This document shows positions 37,004-46,024 of a stretch of 64,000 nucleotides of DNA, one piece after another. Position 1 is the stretch's first letter. Every line of letters starts with the position of its first letter. Below the pieces are notes generated by a model, which saw nothing but the letters and a program-made list of their open reading frames with translations, was not told the DNA's origin and did no database searches. The position numbers were made by a program, and so were the translations under genes. Source of the DNA: Cohaesibacter gelatinilyticus (GTDB taxonomy: Bacteria > Pseudomonadota > Alphaproteobacteria > Rhizobiales > Cohaesibacteraceae); NCBI RefSeq assembly GCF_900215605.1, contig NZ_OBEL01000002.1, positions 1 through 64,000 on the forward strand, in the 5' to 3' direction.

Positions 37004-37639
37004 TCACGAGAATTGCCATGCCCAATACAAGGGCATGATCACATAAGCCAATCCTGCAATCACCAATAGCGAGCGCACCCATAAAGCCTTGAAACGCATG
37101 AAGAGTACGGAAAGCATGATGACCGCGCCAAGAAACTCGATGATCTGAACCAGATCGCCATGATGGGCCGAATTCCAATAGGAAATGGGGGACTGAAAGC
37201 GCCAATCTGAAAGAGGCCAGAAATGCCGGTGAGCATCCTCGACATGCACTGGAAAATCAAAGGTGATATGCAGAAGGCAGCTGGCAAAAAATACGCAAGC
37301 CCATAGCCAGAGCTTGCTGTTCATGGGGGGTGGTTCCGCCAATGAGACAACGGACGGTCTTGATTTCGAATAGTTCAGAAAGACAAGACTGAGAAGCAAC
37401 CCAAGCAAATAGAACGGAACGGAATTGGAGATTGCCCCATAAAGTTGCCAGGGCTGCTGCCAATAATAGCCATTCCATACCTGACTTTCCGGGATCTGAT
37501 TGATCTTTGACCAGATGACCAACGCATAGATAGAAGCATCTGGAGCCAATGCTCCAGCAATCGCGGCAATATTCCGCCCGGATTGCCCCGGCTTTGTCAG
37601 AAGAAAAGCACTGATCAGCAAATGGGTTTGCGTGTTCAC
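37004..37639 (-). CDS. Polytopic membrane protein, CobQ-annotated family (YdjM-like)
   Basis: The 211-residue membrane protein starts NTQTHLLISAFLLTKPG after a GTG at 37639, with AAGGA about 7 nt upstream. It has four to five TM segments and conserved His/Asp residues (THLL, APDAS, HITFDFPVH, HHGD). That pattern recalls the DUF457/YdjM membrane-bound metal-dependent hydrolases. Homologues in alphaproteobacteria are often labelled cobalamin biosynthesis protein CobQ, which is not supported by anything seen here. The substrate is unknown. Confidence 0.7.
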   Translation of the reverse strand: MNTQTHLLISAFLLTKPGQSGRNIAAIAGALAPDASIYALVIWSKINQIPESQVWNGYYWQQPWQLYGAISNSVPFYLLGLLLSLVFLNYSKSRPSVVSLAEPPPMNSKLWLWACVFFASCLLHITFDFPVHVEDAHRHFWPLSDWRFQSPISYWNSAHHGDLVQIIEFLGAVIMLSVLFMRFKALWVRSLLVIAGLAYVIMPLYWAWQFS

Positions 37640-37816
37640 TTCTCAGTCCTTCCAATAACCATTGAGCGCCAAACTCATCCGGTCTGCAATCTTGGTCCAA
37701 ATCAACAAAGTAAGCTGCTCCGTATGGATTCATGAATCCATGAAACTGTAATCTTTGAACCTTTCCTGCTTTCAGTGCGACATACTGACACATAAAGACA
37801 TGAAAGAGAAAAAGAG

Positions 37817-38470
37817 ATGTACGAGAAAAGACATATTGCTTCGACAATTCTGACCGCCGCAATTCTGGCAACGGGAATTTCTCTTCCCGATACCGCCCTT
37901 GCAAAAGACTGGGTAGAAAAAGTTTCCGTGAAACGTGACGGGATTGATACCAAAGCAATTCGCGTCTCTGCCAACATGGGCGGCTATACCGCGATCAAGA
38001 CCAAGAAACATAAGTTCTTGCTAAAACTTCATGCCCGCGCAACCAAAGGCAAGCGGATTGTAGCCTTGAAGATTGGTTCCTTCAAAGGCGTTCAATATTT
38101 CGAAGCCGACGGGAACCTTTGGAGCAAGAGCTTTGCCCATCGCGAAGTTGGATCAGGCAGCAAACGGACTGTCTCTAAAAATTATAACCCTTCCCTTGCC
38201 ATGCACCATATCCGCTGGTCTGGCGGCAATCCCAAAGCCAGATGTGATGCCAATCTTCAAAATCTGAAGAAAAAAGGCCAGACAAAACAACAAATTCTAA
38301 GCAAAAAACATCAGGTAAAGGCTTACGCCTATTTCGAGCTTGATGCTGTTGCAGCTCGTAAAAACAAGGCAAAGAAAGGCTGGAAGATGAGCAACACGAC
38401 AAACCAGCGCGGCGGATACAAATACGAAGTCATGGTAACTTGCAGCTCAGCAAACAATGTTGGAAATTAA
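37817..38470 (+). CDS. Hypothetical exported basic protein
   Basis: I do not recognise this family. The 217-residue protein has a clear Sec signal (SILTAAILATGISLP-type core ending at TALA-KDW near residue 30) and a lysine-rich mature part. Two cysteines are widely spaced (in KARCDANL and MVTCSSAN) and could form a disulfide. Several short beta-like segments suggest a small secreted domain. It is monocistronic, with AGAG before ATG 37817 and a bidirectional terminator after it. Confidence 0.75.
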   Translation: MYEKRHIASTILTAAILATGISLPDTALAKDWVEKVSVKRDGIDTKAIRVSANMGGYTAIKTKKHKFLLKLHARATKGKRIVALKIGSFKGVQYFEADGNLWSKSFAHREVGSGSKRTVSKNYNPSLAMHHIRWSGGNPKARCDANLQNLKKKGQTKQQILSKKHQVKAYAYFELDAVAARKNKAKKGWKMSNTTNQRGGYKYEVMVTCSSANNVGN

Positions 38471-38509
38471 TCGATAGCATCGATCAAAATTCCAATAATG
38501 CATCAGAAC

Positions 38510-38537
38510 AAAAGCCCCGCTCAATGAGCGGGGTTTT
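38510..38537. terminator. Bidirectional terminator
   Basis: AAAGCCCCGCTC/GAGCGGGGTTTT stem with a 3-nt loop, between convergent genes. Confidence 0.93.
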
Positions 38538-38561
38538 GGTTCATGAAGACTCTCAATTGCA

Positions 38562-39947
38562 TCACTTTTGGAAGCGCACACCCAGCTCAAAGAGATTGGA
38601 TTTGAAATCCTCACCAGCTACATTGCTGGAGCGACGATCATGCTGATATCGACCAATCACTTGCGCATTACGGGACAGGTTATAAGTTGCATCCAAACCA
38701 CCGCTGGTCACCCAGTCCTTGCGGGAAATGCCATTATAGTCTTGACGGGAGATCGAAAGGTCGGCACCCAAGGCAAGATTTCTCTGGATATCATAATCCA
38801 CGTTCAGATCAAACTGATGGCTCAGCACGGAACTGGCTGCTGTGGAGGTAGATGATAAGGAGGTTCCAAGCCCCGCTTCAATCCGCCAGAGCGTATTGGG
38901 GGACCAGATCACACTGGCATCGGCAAACAATCCCCGGTCTGATGTCTGACCCGCCTGATCAGGTTTCCAGATAACCTGCCCTACAGAAAACTCCCCAGAC
39001 CATTTTTCCCGCTCTCGAACAGCTACACCGATAGAACCACGCAGGCGATCTCCATCCTGCGCATTGGGACCTTGATCAAAGCGGCGCCGACTTGCTTCCA
39101 GATCCACAAAGGGGACAACCTGGTCTGTATAACGATAGCCAACACGACCACCAACGGTAAAGAGCTGGAAATCGCGGGATTTGTTCTCGTCAAAACTTTC
39201 ATCAACCAGACCGCCACGCAATTGCAGCTCGAACAGGCCTGCCTGATGATCAAGCTGAGCATTCCCTGACAGAACAGTTTGAATGGACTGCGTTCCACCA
39301 GAAGCACGCAATTCAACGCTGTTGGCGGCCTCTCGTTCGATCCCAAGCCCGGAGCGCAGGGTCAAAGTGCTCACTTCACCAAGATCAAGCCGCAGCTCTC
39401 CATCCAAACCATAATTATGGTCAGGTTTCCGCTTGGGCGTTCTATATCCTGTAGCACTGGCGTTGGCATTCACTTCCAACTCATGTCGGGACCAGTTGGA
39501 ACGCAAGCGAAGATCCCCTTCAATACGTCCGGAATTGGAGCTTTGCTTTCTCCGTGCATTATCAACATTGTCGTCATGCGTGCCCCAAAAGGTAACGGAC
39601 GGATAAAGATCGAAAGATCCCACGGAAATACCTGTTGGATCATAAGGCCCCAATACCTGCGCTGATCGCGGATTCGTTTGCAACGGTTGAACCGGCTGGG
39701 TGGGAAAGGCAGGAGGTGCAGTATCGGAAGTTGGCGGAACAGGCGCCTCACCAAACGGCACTTGTTCGGCAGCAGGATCTGCGCTCAAGCCGCGTAAACC
39801 GGGATCTTCACCAAAAACCGAGCTCTGACTAGAGCTTTGGCCAAAGGTTTGGGAAGAGGAACCCGGATAGCCTTGCGCCAGAGCATTGCTCACACTCATG
39901 CCAAGACCAAGGCCCAAAATCATAAGAGGCAAGTGTGTTTTTGCCAT
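38562..39947 (-). CDS. Outer-membrane beta-barrel protein (BBP2-like)
   Basis: The 461-residue protein has a signal peptide ending near residue 25 (SNALA-QGY), a Ser/Gln/Pro-rich linker to about 110, then alternating amphipathic strands to the end. It finishes with an aromatic-containing final strand (LFELGVRFQK), weaker than the usual terminal Phe of barrels. The strand pattern, with many short turns, matches the putative beta-barrel porin family often linked to polysaccharide genes. It is divergent from kdsD, an LPS-sugar gene. Its exact role is unknown. Confidence 0.78.
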   Translation of the reverse strand: MAKTHLPLMILGLGLGMSVSNALAQGYPGSSSQTFGQSSSQSSVFGEDPGLRGLSADPAAEQVPFGEAPVPPTSDTAPPAFPTQPVQPLQTNPRSAQVLGPYDPTGISVGSFDLYPSVTFWGTHDDNVDNARRKQSSNSGRIEGDLRLRSNWSRHELEVNANASATGYRTPKRKPDHNYGLDGELRLDLGEVSTLTLRSGLGIEREAANSVELRASGGTQSIQTVLSGNAQLDHQAGLFELQLRGGLVDESFDENKSRDFQLFTVGGRVGYRYTDQVVPFVDLEASRRRFDQGPNAQDGDRLRGSIGVAVREREKWSGEFSVGQVIWKPDQAGQTSDRGLFADASVIWSPNTLWRIEAGLGTSLSSTSTAASSVLSHQFDLNVDYDIQRNLALGADLSISRQDYNGISRKDWVTSGGLDATYNLSRNAQVIGRYQHDRRSSNVAGEDFKSNLFELGVRFQK

Positions 39948-40125
39948 GTTCCGTATCTTTCCAAAACTGCAAGGCGAATCCTTTAAGAAATCCTTTCCAG
40001 ATCGTAAAGATTTTTGGTTAACAACTTCTTGCCAAATCGAGTCTGAAAGATCTATTGCAGCTCTTTCCAGCGATTATTGAATAGTATAAAAGAAGGCCAA
40101 ATCGCATAAACGAGCAGGATGGTCC

Positions 40126-41115
40126 ATGCCAGGTCAAAGCGACAACGCCGCTATTTCTCCCCTACAATCTGCCCTATCTACCATCGACAAAGAGATGAAT
40201 GGCATCGCCATCCTCAAAGATGCGTTGGTCGGGGCATTGAAACAGCCATTTCTGGATGCAGTAAAGACAATTCAGGAGGCCCAGGGTCGCCTGATAGTGA
40301 CCGGTATGGGCAAGAGTGGCCATATTGCCAAAAAACTTGCCGCCACATTGGCATCCACCGGCACTCCGGCTTTTTTCGTTCATCCTGGCGAAGCCAGCCA
40401 TGGTGATTTGGGCATGATCCGCACTGTTGATGTCGTGCTGGCCTTGTCCTGGTCGGGTGAAACGGCCGAACTGGCCAATATCATCTCCTACACCCGCCGG
40501 TTCAAGGTACCATTGATCGGCTTGACCTCTGGCGAGAAAAGCGCCCTGGCTACACAGGCTGATATCGCGCTTTGCCTGCCAAAGGCGGAAGAAGCCTGCC
40601 CTCTTGGACTGGCACCCACCACATCAACCACAATGCAGCTCGCCCTGGGTGATGCTCTCGCGGTGGCTCTTTTGGAAAACCGCGGCTTTACCGCATCTGA
40701 TTTCAAGGTCTATCACCCTGGTGGAAGCCTTGGCGCCAATCTGCAATATGTGCGGGATCTGATGCATAAGGAGCAAACCATGCCTCTGGCGCCATCTGAC
40801 AGTCTGATGAGTGAAATCATCATGACCATGTCGGAAAAAGGCTTTGGCTGCGTCGGTATTATCGATGGCTCGGGCAATCTGGTAGGCATGGTCACCGATG
40901 GTGATTTGCGTCGACATTTGGCCGATGATCTACTCAGCCGCAAGGTGAGTGATGTCATGACTGCCAATCCCAAAACCCTGCCAGTCGATACATTGGTCGC
41001 CTCGGCAATTGAAAGCATGAATGCTTCATCCATTACAGCCATTTTCATTGTCGATGGAACAAAACCGGTTGGTCTGTTGCATATGCATGATCTTCTACGC
41101 ATTGGCGCAGCTTGA
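40126..41115 (+). CDS. kdsD: Arabinose-5-phosphate isomerase (KdsD/KpsF)
   Basis: This enzyme converts ribulose 5-phosphate to arabinose 5-phosphate, the first step to Kdo of lipopolysaccharide. The 329-residue protein has an N-terminal SIS domain (GMGKSGHIAKKLAATLAST near 63, LSWSGETAEL near 107, PTTSTTMQLALGDALA near 164) and two C-terminal CBS domains (about 205-325). AGGA lies 8 nt before ATG 40126. A hairpin at 41151 follows. Confidence 0.95.
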   Translation: MPGQSDNAAISPLQSALSTIDKEMNGIAILKDALVGALKQPFLDAVKTIQEAQGRLIVTGMGKSGHIAKKLAATLASTGTPAFFVHPGEASHGDLGMIRTVDVVLALSWSGETAELANIISYTRRFKVPLIGLTSGEKSALATQADIALCLPKAEEACPLGLAPTTSTTMQLALGDALAVALLENRGFTASDFKVYHPGGSLGANLQYVRDLMHKEQTMPLAPSDSLMSEIIMTMSEKGFGCVGIIDGSGNLVGMVTDGDLRRHLADDLLSRKVSDVMTANPKTLPVDTLVASAIESMNASSITAIFIVDGTKPVGLLHMHDLLRIGAA

Positions 41116-41150
41116 TATCCGCACCAGCATTTCAAACCACGACATCAAAG

Positions 41151-41179
41151 CGCCTCCGTCTTTTTACAAACCGGAGGCG
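41151..41179 (+). other. Stem-loop after kdsD
   Basis: CGCCTCCG (41151-41158) pairs with CGGAGGCG (41172-41179) around a T-rich loop. There is no clear T tract beyond, so its role as a terminator is doubtful. Confidence 0.5.
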
Positions 41180-41332
41180 TTAAACGTTCGCTAACCTTAA
41201 TGTAAGTTTGTAAATTAAAAGCCTTTTTCAGCCTATCCATTAGCAATCCATTAGAGCTGTTTTTCTACACTGAGACCCAAAGACAGGCAAGCAATTGGCG
41301 TCAGGCCAATTTGGGTAGCGCAGGGAAACCAG

Positions 41333-42103
41333 ATGGATATTGCAACACTTTTGGGGATGGTCGCCAGTTTTGGCGTGGTTGTCACCGCCATTCTGTTGGG
41401 CGGAACCCTTGGTCAGTTTATCGACATCCCGTCCGTATTGATCGTGATTGGTGGTGGCCTTTCTGCAACCTTGATTCGCTTCACGCTTGGCGGCATTGGC
41501 GGCGCCATTGTAACCGGTGGTAAAGTTGCCTTTGGTGGCAGCAAGGTCAATGCCCGTGATATGATCGAAAAAATTACCGAGCTTGCCGATGTAGCACGCA
41601 AGTCCGGCCCTCTTGGTCTGGAAGGCGTGGAAGTTGACGAGCCCACCCTGGCCAAAGGCGTTCAGATGATTGCCGATGGCTATGAGCCCGCGTTCATTCG
41701 CGACAGCATGGAACGGGAGCGTGATCTCTATATCGAACGCCTGAACGAAGGCAAACGCTTCTATAAACAGCTTGGAGATGCGGCTCCGGCTTTTGGCATG
41801 ATCGGTACATTGGTTGGCCTGGTGCAGATGCTTGCGGCCATGGATGATCCGGCAGCCATTGGGCCCGCCATGGCGATTGCGCTTTTGACCACGCTGTATG
41901 GCGCACTTGTATCAAACGTGATCTGTATTCCCATCGTGGACAAACTGGACGCCAAACTTGATGGTGAAGATCTTAACCAGACACTCGTCATCGACGGTGT
42001 CATGCAGATCCGTGAAAACAAAAGCCCGAACCTTATTCGCGAAATGCTGCTGGCCTATCTGCCAGAATCCGCAAGAGCGGAATTCCAGGAAGAAGCAGCA
42101 TAA
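41333..42103 (+). CDS. motA: MotA/PomA-type flagellar stator protein
   Basis: The 256-residue protein has four TM helices with the pattern of PomA (MDIATLLGMVASFGVVVTAIL at the start, quoted in part). The large cytoplasmic loop (about 65-145) includes the charged RDSMERERDLYIERL. The later helices carry GDAAPAFGMIGTLVGLVQML. Together with the next gene it forms an ion channel that turns torque on the flagellar rotor. The sequence is closer in style to Na-driven PomA, which fits a marine source. AGGGAA precedes ATG 41333. A GC-rich hairpin lies in the 106-nt gap before motB. Confidence 0.9.
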   Translation: MDIATLLGMVASFGVVVTAILLGGTLGQFIDIPSVLIVIGGGLSATLIRFTLGGIGGAIVTGGKVAFGGSKVNARDMIEKITELADVARKSGPLGLEGVEVDEPTLAKGVQMIADGYEPAFIRDSMERERDLYIERLNEGKRFYKQLGDAAPAFGMIGTLVGLVQMLAAMDDPAAIGPAMAIALLTTLYGALVSNVICIPIVDKLDAKLDGEDLNQTLVIDGVMQIRENKSPNLIREMLLAYLPESARAEFQEEAA

Positions 42104-42122
42104 CGCACCATATCAATCCTCT

Positions 42123-42141
42123 GGCGGGGGCTCCGGCCCCT
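42123..42141 (+). other. Hairpin between motA and motB
   Basis: GGGGC/GCCCC-type stem with a tight loop in the gap between the two stator genes; possibly tunes their relative amounts. Confidence 0.4.
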
Positions 42142-42209
42142 TCCCTCTTGAATTTATCACAATCTGAGCACAACACTCGGACGATCACGTAGGCAGCAGG
42201 ACAAGCATC

Positions 42210-43064
42210 ATGGCAAAGAAAAAACCACAAGGCGGCGGTGGCGCACCCGATTGGCTTGTTACCTTTGCTGATCTAATGTCCCTACTGGTATGTTTCTTCG
42301 TTCTGATCATCTCCTTCTCCATTCAGGATAACGAGAAACTGCAGGTTGTTGCCGGTTCGATGAAGGATGCTTTTGGTGTGAAGCCGGTCATGCGCAAGGC
42401 CGGTATGATCGAGATCGAAGGCATGCCTGTTCGTGAATATGTCAAACAGGTCGCAGCGGTCAGTCAGGAAAATGATTCCGACTTTGCCCAGGAACGTCAC
42501 GATCAGCGGTCCCGTCAAGGTCCCGAAGCCAATACCCACGATATTGAAAAAACCGAAATCGAACGCCCACGCATGTTCGCAACCGCTGCCGCTTCCTTGC
42601 GCCAAGCCTGGCAGGAATTACCGGAAATCTCAGAGATTTCAAAACATATCATCATTGAGGAAGATGAAGACGGCCTCAACATTCAGATGGTTGATCAGGA
42701 TGGACGCTCCATGTTCGCGGAAGGCTCCAAATATCCTTACGATTTCACGCGCCGGCTGATCACATCAATGGCTCCGGTATTGGCCCGTATGCCAAATCGC
42801 ATTCAAATCACCGGTCATACCACCGCATCAAACGGCTCTATCAATCCCGGTTATACCGGTTGGGAATTGTCGGCAGACCGCGCCAATGTCATTCGCTCAA
42901 TCCTGACCGAGCACGGCATACCAATAGACCAGATCTTCTCGGTGGTAGGCAAGGCAGATTCGGAACCACTCTTTCCAAACGATCCTTATCTGGCTGCCAA
43001 TCGCCGCATTTCCATTTTGCTGATGGCAGAAAACCCTCCCCTGCCACCCACGCATAAGCCTTGA
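42210..43064 (+). CDS. motB: MotB/PomB-type stator protein
   Basis: The 284-residue protein has one TM helix with Asp21 at its start (FADLMSLLVCFFVLIISF), the ion-binding residue, as in PomB. A plug/linker region and an OmpA-type peptidoglycan-binding domain (about 170-280) follow. The usual GHTD of that domain reads TGHTTAS here, so a conserved Asp is replaced by Thr; the NRRISILL end is normal. AGGA lies 8 nt before ATG 42210. It pairs with motA upstream. No other flagellar genes are in the window. Confidence 0.9.
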   Translation: MAKKKPQGGGGAPDWLVTFADLMSLLVCFFVLIISFSIQDNEKLQVVAGSMKDAFGVKPVMRKAGMIEIEGMPVREYVKQVAAVSQENDSDFAQERHDQRSRQGPEANTHDIEKTEIERPRMFATAAASLRQAWQELPEISEISKHIIIEEDEDGLNIQMVDQDGRSMFAEGSKYPYDFTRRLITSMAPVLARMPNRIQITGHTTASNGSINPGYTGWELSADRANVIRSILTEHGIPIDQIFSVVGKADSEPLFPNDPYLAANRRISILLMAENPPLPPTHKP

Positions 43065-43075
43065 CTACAGAGCCA

Positions 43076-43112
43076 AAAAAGCCAGCTCCTGATGATCGAG
43101 AGCTGGCTTTTT
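43076..43112. terminator. Bidirectional terminator
   Basis: AAAAAGCCAGCTC/GAGCTGGCTTTTT stem with an 11-nt loop; it serves motB and the convergent nfeD. Confidence 0.93.
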
Positions 43113-43135
43113 CACTGCTTTCTTGCTTTCGCGAT

Positions 43136-43588
43136 CTATTCGACGACTTCTACCTGTAAGGATGCACCATCTGCATTGACCACCCGTACTTTGCCGCCCA
43201 CGTCACAATCCGGACCACTAACCCTCCAGTAGCTATCCAGCACCTTTATCCGGCCCCGACCATCTACAATCGCCTCATCAAGAGAAAATTCTTTGCCAAT
43301 CAGAGCCTTGCTACGCTCATTCAACATCGGCCTGTCAGTTTCCAGTTTGCGGAAGCGGTTCATCAGCATTCGGCCCACAAACACCAAAATCAAGGCAAGG
43401 AAACCAAAAGCCATCAACTCGGTTTGCCAACTGATTTGAAAAATGAGGTCAGCCACACCGACAAACATGGCGGCAACACCAAGCCAAAGGAAAATCACCC
43501 CCGGCGCCAGAATTTCCAAAATCAGCAGGATCAAGCCAAGCAGCATCCAGAACCAACCGCCAAGACCTTCATAGATGGTAAGGATCAT
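43136..43588 (-). CDS. NfeD family membrane protein
   Basis: The 150-residue short-form NfeD protein has three TM helices in the first 80 residues (WFWMLLGLILLILEILAPGV, quoted within limit, and VFLWLGVAAMFVG-like) and a C-terminal OB-fold domain (about 85-148). It lacks the ClpP-like protease of long NfeD. It starts 8 nt after the stomatin gene stop, so the pair is co-transcribed. Such pairs act in membrane microdomain or membrane-quality functions. Confidence 0.9.
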   Translation of the reverse strand: MILTIYEGLGGWFWMLLGLILLILEILAPGVIFLWLGVAAMFVGVADLIFQISWQTELMAFGFLALILVFVGRMLMNRFRKLETDRPMLNERSKALIGKEFSLDEAIVDGRGRIKVLDSYWRVSGPDCDVGGKVRVVNADGASLQVEVVE

Positions 43589-43596
43589 GATCTTTC

Positions 43597-44595
43597 CTAG
43601 CTTTCGTTGTTGGGGACATGCGGCACACGGGAGGAAGAACCACCATTACCAGCAGAGCCATTCTTACCAAAGACTTCCTTGCTCAGTTCGCCAATACCAC
43701 CCAGAGCTCCGAGAATGGACGTAGATTCCATAGGTAACATGACCACTTTCTGGTTAGGCGCTTTGACCACTTCACCCAGAGTTTCGATATATTTGTTGGC
43801 GACAAAGTAATTGACCGCCTGCAAATCTCCTTCAGAAATCGCCTTGGACACCATTTCGGTCGCTTTCGCTTCAGCCTGCGCTGCACGCTCACGTGCTTCT
43901 GCTTCCAAAAAGGCTGCCTGCCTCTTACCTTCTGCTTCCAGAATCTGCCCCTGCTTTTCACCTTCAGCACGCAAAATTTCGGATTGTCGCTGACCTTCTG
44001 CTTCCAGAATGGCAGCGCGTTTGTCACGCTCCGCCTTCATCTGACGCGCCATGGCATCCACGAGATCTCGCGGCGGATTGATGTCCTTGATTTCGATACG
44101 AGTGATCTTGACGCCCCAACTGCTGGCTGCATCATCCACAACGCGCAGCAATTGCGCGTTGATTGCATCCCGATTGGAGGTCAGCTCATCCAGATCCATC
44201 GAGCCCATGACATTACGAATATTGGTCATGGTCAGATTCAGCAAAGCCAATTCCAGATTATTCACCTCATAAGCACTCTGAGCCGCATCGAGAATTTGAT
44301 AAAATGCCACACCATCAGACGTGATGGTCGCATTATCCTTGGTAATCACTTCCTGACTTGGAACATCAAGAACCTGCTCCATCATGTTCATCCGCGCGCC
44401 TATGCGGTCAATGAACGGCACGATAAAGCGCAAACCTGGGCGCAAGGTTTCCTTATAGGCGCCAAAACGCTCAACAGTGAAATTATACCCCTGTGGCACG
44501 GTCTTGATGCCAGCAACCAGCAAAACAATCAACAAAACCAGTAGAAAAATGACAAAACTGTCGAAACCGATAGAGCCAAACCCAAATGCATCCAT
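43597..44595 (-). CDS. SPFH/Band 7 stomatin-like protein (QmcA type)
   Basis: The 332-residue protein has an N-terminal TM helix (residues 12-29), an SPFH domain (about 30-190) and a coiled coil with repeated EGxRQ/AExEKQ units (about 195-255). The SPFH start is KTVPQGYNFTVERFGAYKE. Members oligomerise into large membrane rings and are paired with NfeD, as here. The C-terminal tail is Gly/Ser-rich. ATG 44595 opens the operon. Confidence 0.93.
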   Translation of the reverse strand: MDAFGFGSIGFDSFVIFLLVLLIVLLVAGIKTVPQGYNFTVERFGAYKETLRPGLRFIVPFIDRIGARMNMMEQVLDVPSQEVITKDNATITSDGVAFYQILDAAQSAYEVNNLELALLNLTMTNIRNVMGSMDLDELTSNRDAINAQLLRVVDDAASSWGVKITRIEIKDINPPRDLVDAMARQMKAERDKRAAILEAEGQRQSEILRAEGEKQGQILEAEGKRQAAFLEAEARERAAQAEAKATEMVSKAISEGDLQAVNYFVANKYIETLGEVVKAPNQKVVMLPMESTSILGALGGIGELSKEVFGKNGSAGNGGSSSRVPHVPNNES

Positions 44596-44879
44596 ATCAA
44601 AGCCTCCAATTCATTCCTATTTGTCCTGATGAGGGTCAGCACAAAGCAAATGCACAATTGCAATCAAATCAATCTAACTCAGATATAGGTAGGTGCCCGA
44701 AAAAAGGCAATTGAAGGGCGCGGAATTTGCCGGTCTTTGGTTTCCCCAAAATTTCATATCAGATATATTTTTCTGAATATTGCAGCGCACACCTTACGTC
44801 TTTTTAAACTCTTGTCGCTATAACTCATTCAAGGGAGAGATGGGGCTCTCCTACAACCATCAGAATCGGGGACAATCTG

Positions 44880-45491
44880 ATGCAACTTGAATATTGCTCG
44901 GCAGTGCTTGTCGACAAGAATAACTTTCAACGCAAATTATTGAGAAGCCTTCTAAGAACATCAGGTTTCCATCGTATTTTTGAGACAGACAGCTTCGAAG
45001 GTGGTTTGACAGAATCCAAACGATCCTCGTCAGATTTTCTTTTCATCGACTATGACACCGCCAGACAATCAGATTTGCTACGAGTAGCATCCAACATTCC
45101 AAGGCAACATCTTGCCCGTCACACGCGCTTGATCATGCTGATGGACAATCCGACGCAACCACGGGTAAAAACCGCAATCGACATTGGCTCTCACTGGGTT
45201 TTGTCACGCCCCTTCTCGCCTCAGACACTGGATCGTCGCATTCGGGCGGTATTGGATCCGGGCTCATTGATCAAGATAACACCAGGCAGTGAACGACGCA
45301 GCGGCAAGGATAGCGAGGACGCCACTCCCGCATCTGGTCTGCTGAATGAAATGGATGACCTGCTGCGCAGTTCTCAATATTTCTCGGTCAAACCAGCAGA
45401 ACCTGCAAAAATCACAAGAAAGCCCACATCGTCAGTTTCCAAAACAGCACCAAAACATGCTGAACCGGAAGAAGATATCTTCCTTCTATAA
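44880..45491 (+). CDS. Degenerate response-regulator receiver protein
   Basis: The 203-residue protein has a receiver-like domain in residues 6-127 and a polar tail rich in Ser, Lys and Pro. The phospho-acceptor position is kept (Asp57 in FLFIDYD), and Asp12 could help bind metal. The conserved Lys is replaced by Arg110 (SRPFSP), and the usual Thr/Ser switch is Met. It may signal without normal phosphorylation. No output domain or partner kinase is present. GGGGA precedes ATG 44880. A palindromic repeat lies just after the stop. Confidence 0.75.
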   Translation: MQLEYCSAVLVDKNNFQRKLLRSLLRTSGFHRIFETDSFEGGLTESKRSSSDFLFIDYDTARQSDLLRVASNIPRQHLARHTRLIMLMDNPTQPRVKTAIDIGSHWVLSRPFSPQTLDRRIRAVLDPGSLIKITPGSERRSGKDSEDATPASGLLNEMDDLLRSSQYFSVKPAEPAKITRKPTSSVSKTAPKHAEPEEDIFLL

Positions 45492-45500
45492 AACCTAGAA

Positions 45501-45538
45501 CATAGTCCCGAAAAGCGCGTACGGTTTTAGGGACTATG
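45501..45538. repeat. Dispersed palindromic repeat, copy 2 (diverged)
   Basis: CATAGTCCC (45501-45509) and GGGACTATG (45530-45538) form the outer stem, and the inside reads GAAAAGCGCGTACGGTTTTA. It shares the TCCCGAAAAG core with the copies at 8841 and 47779 but has different outer arms. Confidence 0.55.
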
Positions 45539-45628
45539 CTTGGAAACAATGGTTAGAACATTTTGCGTGACCGGATATTCATTCAAAATGCGCTATCATC
45601 ATAAGCGAACTGGCTTCACAAGAAGGTA

Positions 45629-45668
45629 TTGACAATATCCATATATCAATTATTCTGGATATATGGAT
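45629..45668 (+). promoter_or_regulatory. arsR promoter with overlapping operator
   Basis: TTGACA at 45629-45634 and TATTCT at 45651-45656 (16-nt gap) form a good -35/-10 pair. A perfect inverted repeat, ATCCATATAT (45637-45646) and ATATATGGAT (45659-45668), lies over the promoter and the start codon and is the likely ArsR operator. The predicted transcript would begin at or within a few bases of the ATG at 45663. Confidence 0.65.
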
Positions 45669-45995
45669 GAAAAAAAAGCACTCACAGCCTTCTCTGCCCT
45701 TAGCCAACAAACCCGCTTGCAGGTTTTCCGTCTGCTGATCAAGGCCGGGCATCAGGGTCTATTGGCTGGCGATATCGCCACTCGACTGGATGTCCGTCAG
45801 AATACCATGTCGACCAATCTGTCCATTCTCACGCAAGCGGCACTGATCCGCAATGAACGAGAAGGCAGAACCATTCGCTATTATGCAAATATGTCAGGCA
45901 TACAACATCTTCTCGATTTTCTTCTGCTCGATTGCTGTGGTGGCAAGGCTGAAGAGTGCAAACCCCTGGTACAAGCCCTTTGCGGCCCAGATTAA
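45663..45995 (+). CDS. arsR: ArsR family arsenic-responsive repressor
   Basis: The 110-residue winged-helix repressor has a recognition region (IATRLDVRQNTMSTNLSIL) near residues 38-56. Cysteines near the C-terminus (LDCCGGKAEEC and ALCGPD) could bind arsenite, as in ArsR types with C-terminal Cys sites. Metal binding would release the operator and induce the operon. The start ATG 45663 has no clear ribosome site and lies at the predicted transcript start, so the mRNA may be leaderless. arsC and arsH follow in the same direction. Confidence 0.88.
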   Translation: MDEKKALTAFSALSQQTRLQVFRLLIKAGHQGLLAGDIATRLDVRQNTMSTNLSILTQAALIRNEREGRTIRYYANMSGIQHLLDFLLLDCCGGKAEECKPLVQALCGPD

Positions 45996-46024
45996 TCTTA
46001 TGAAATAGACCTTAGAGCCTCCCC

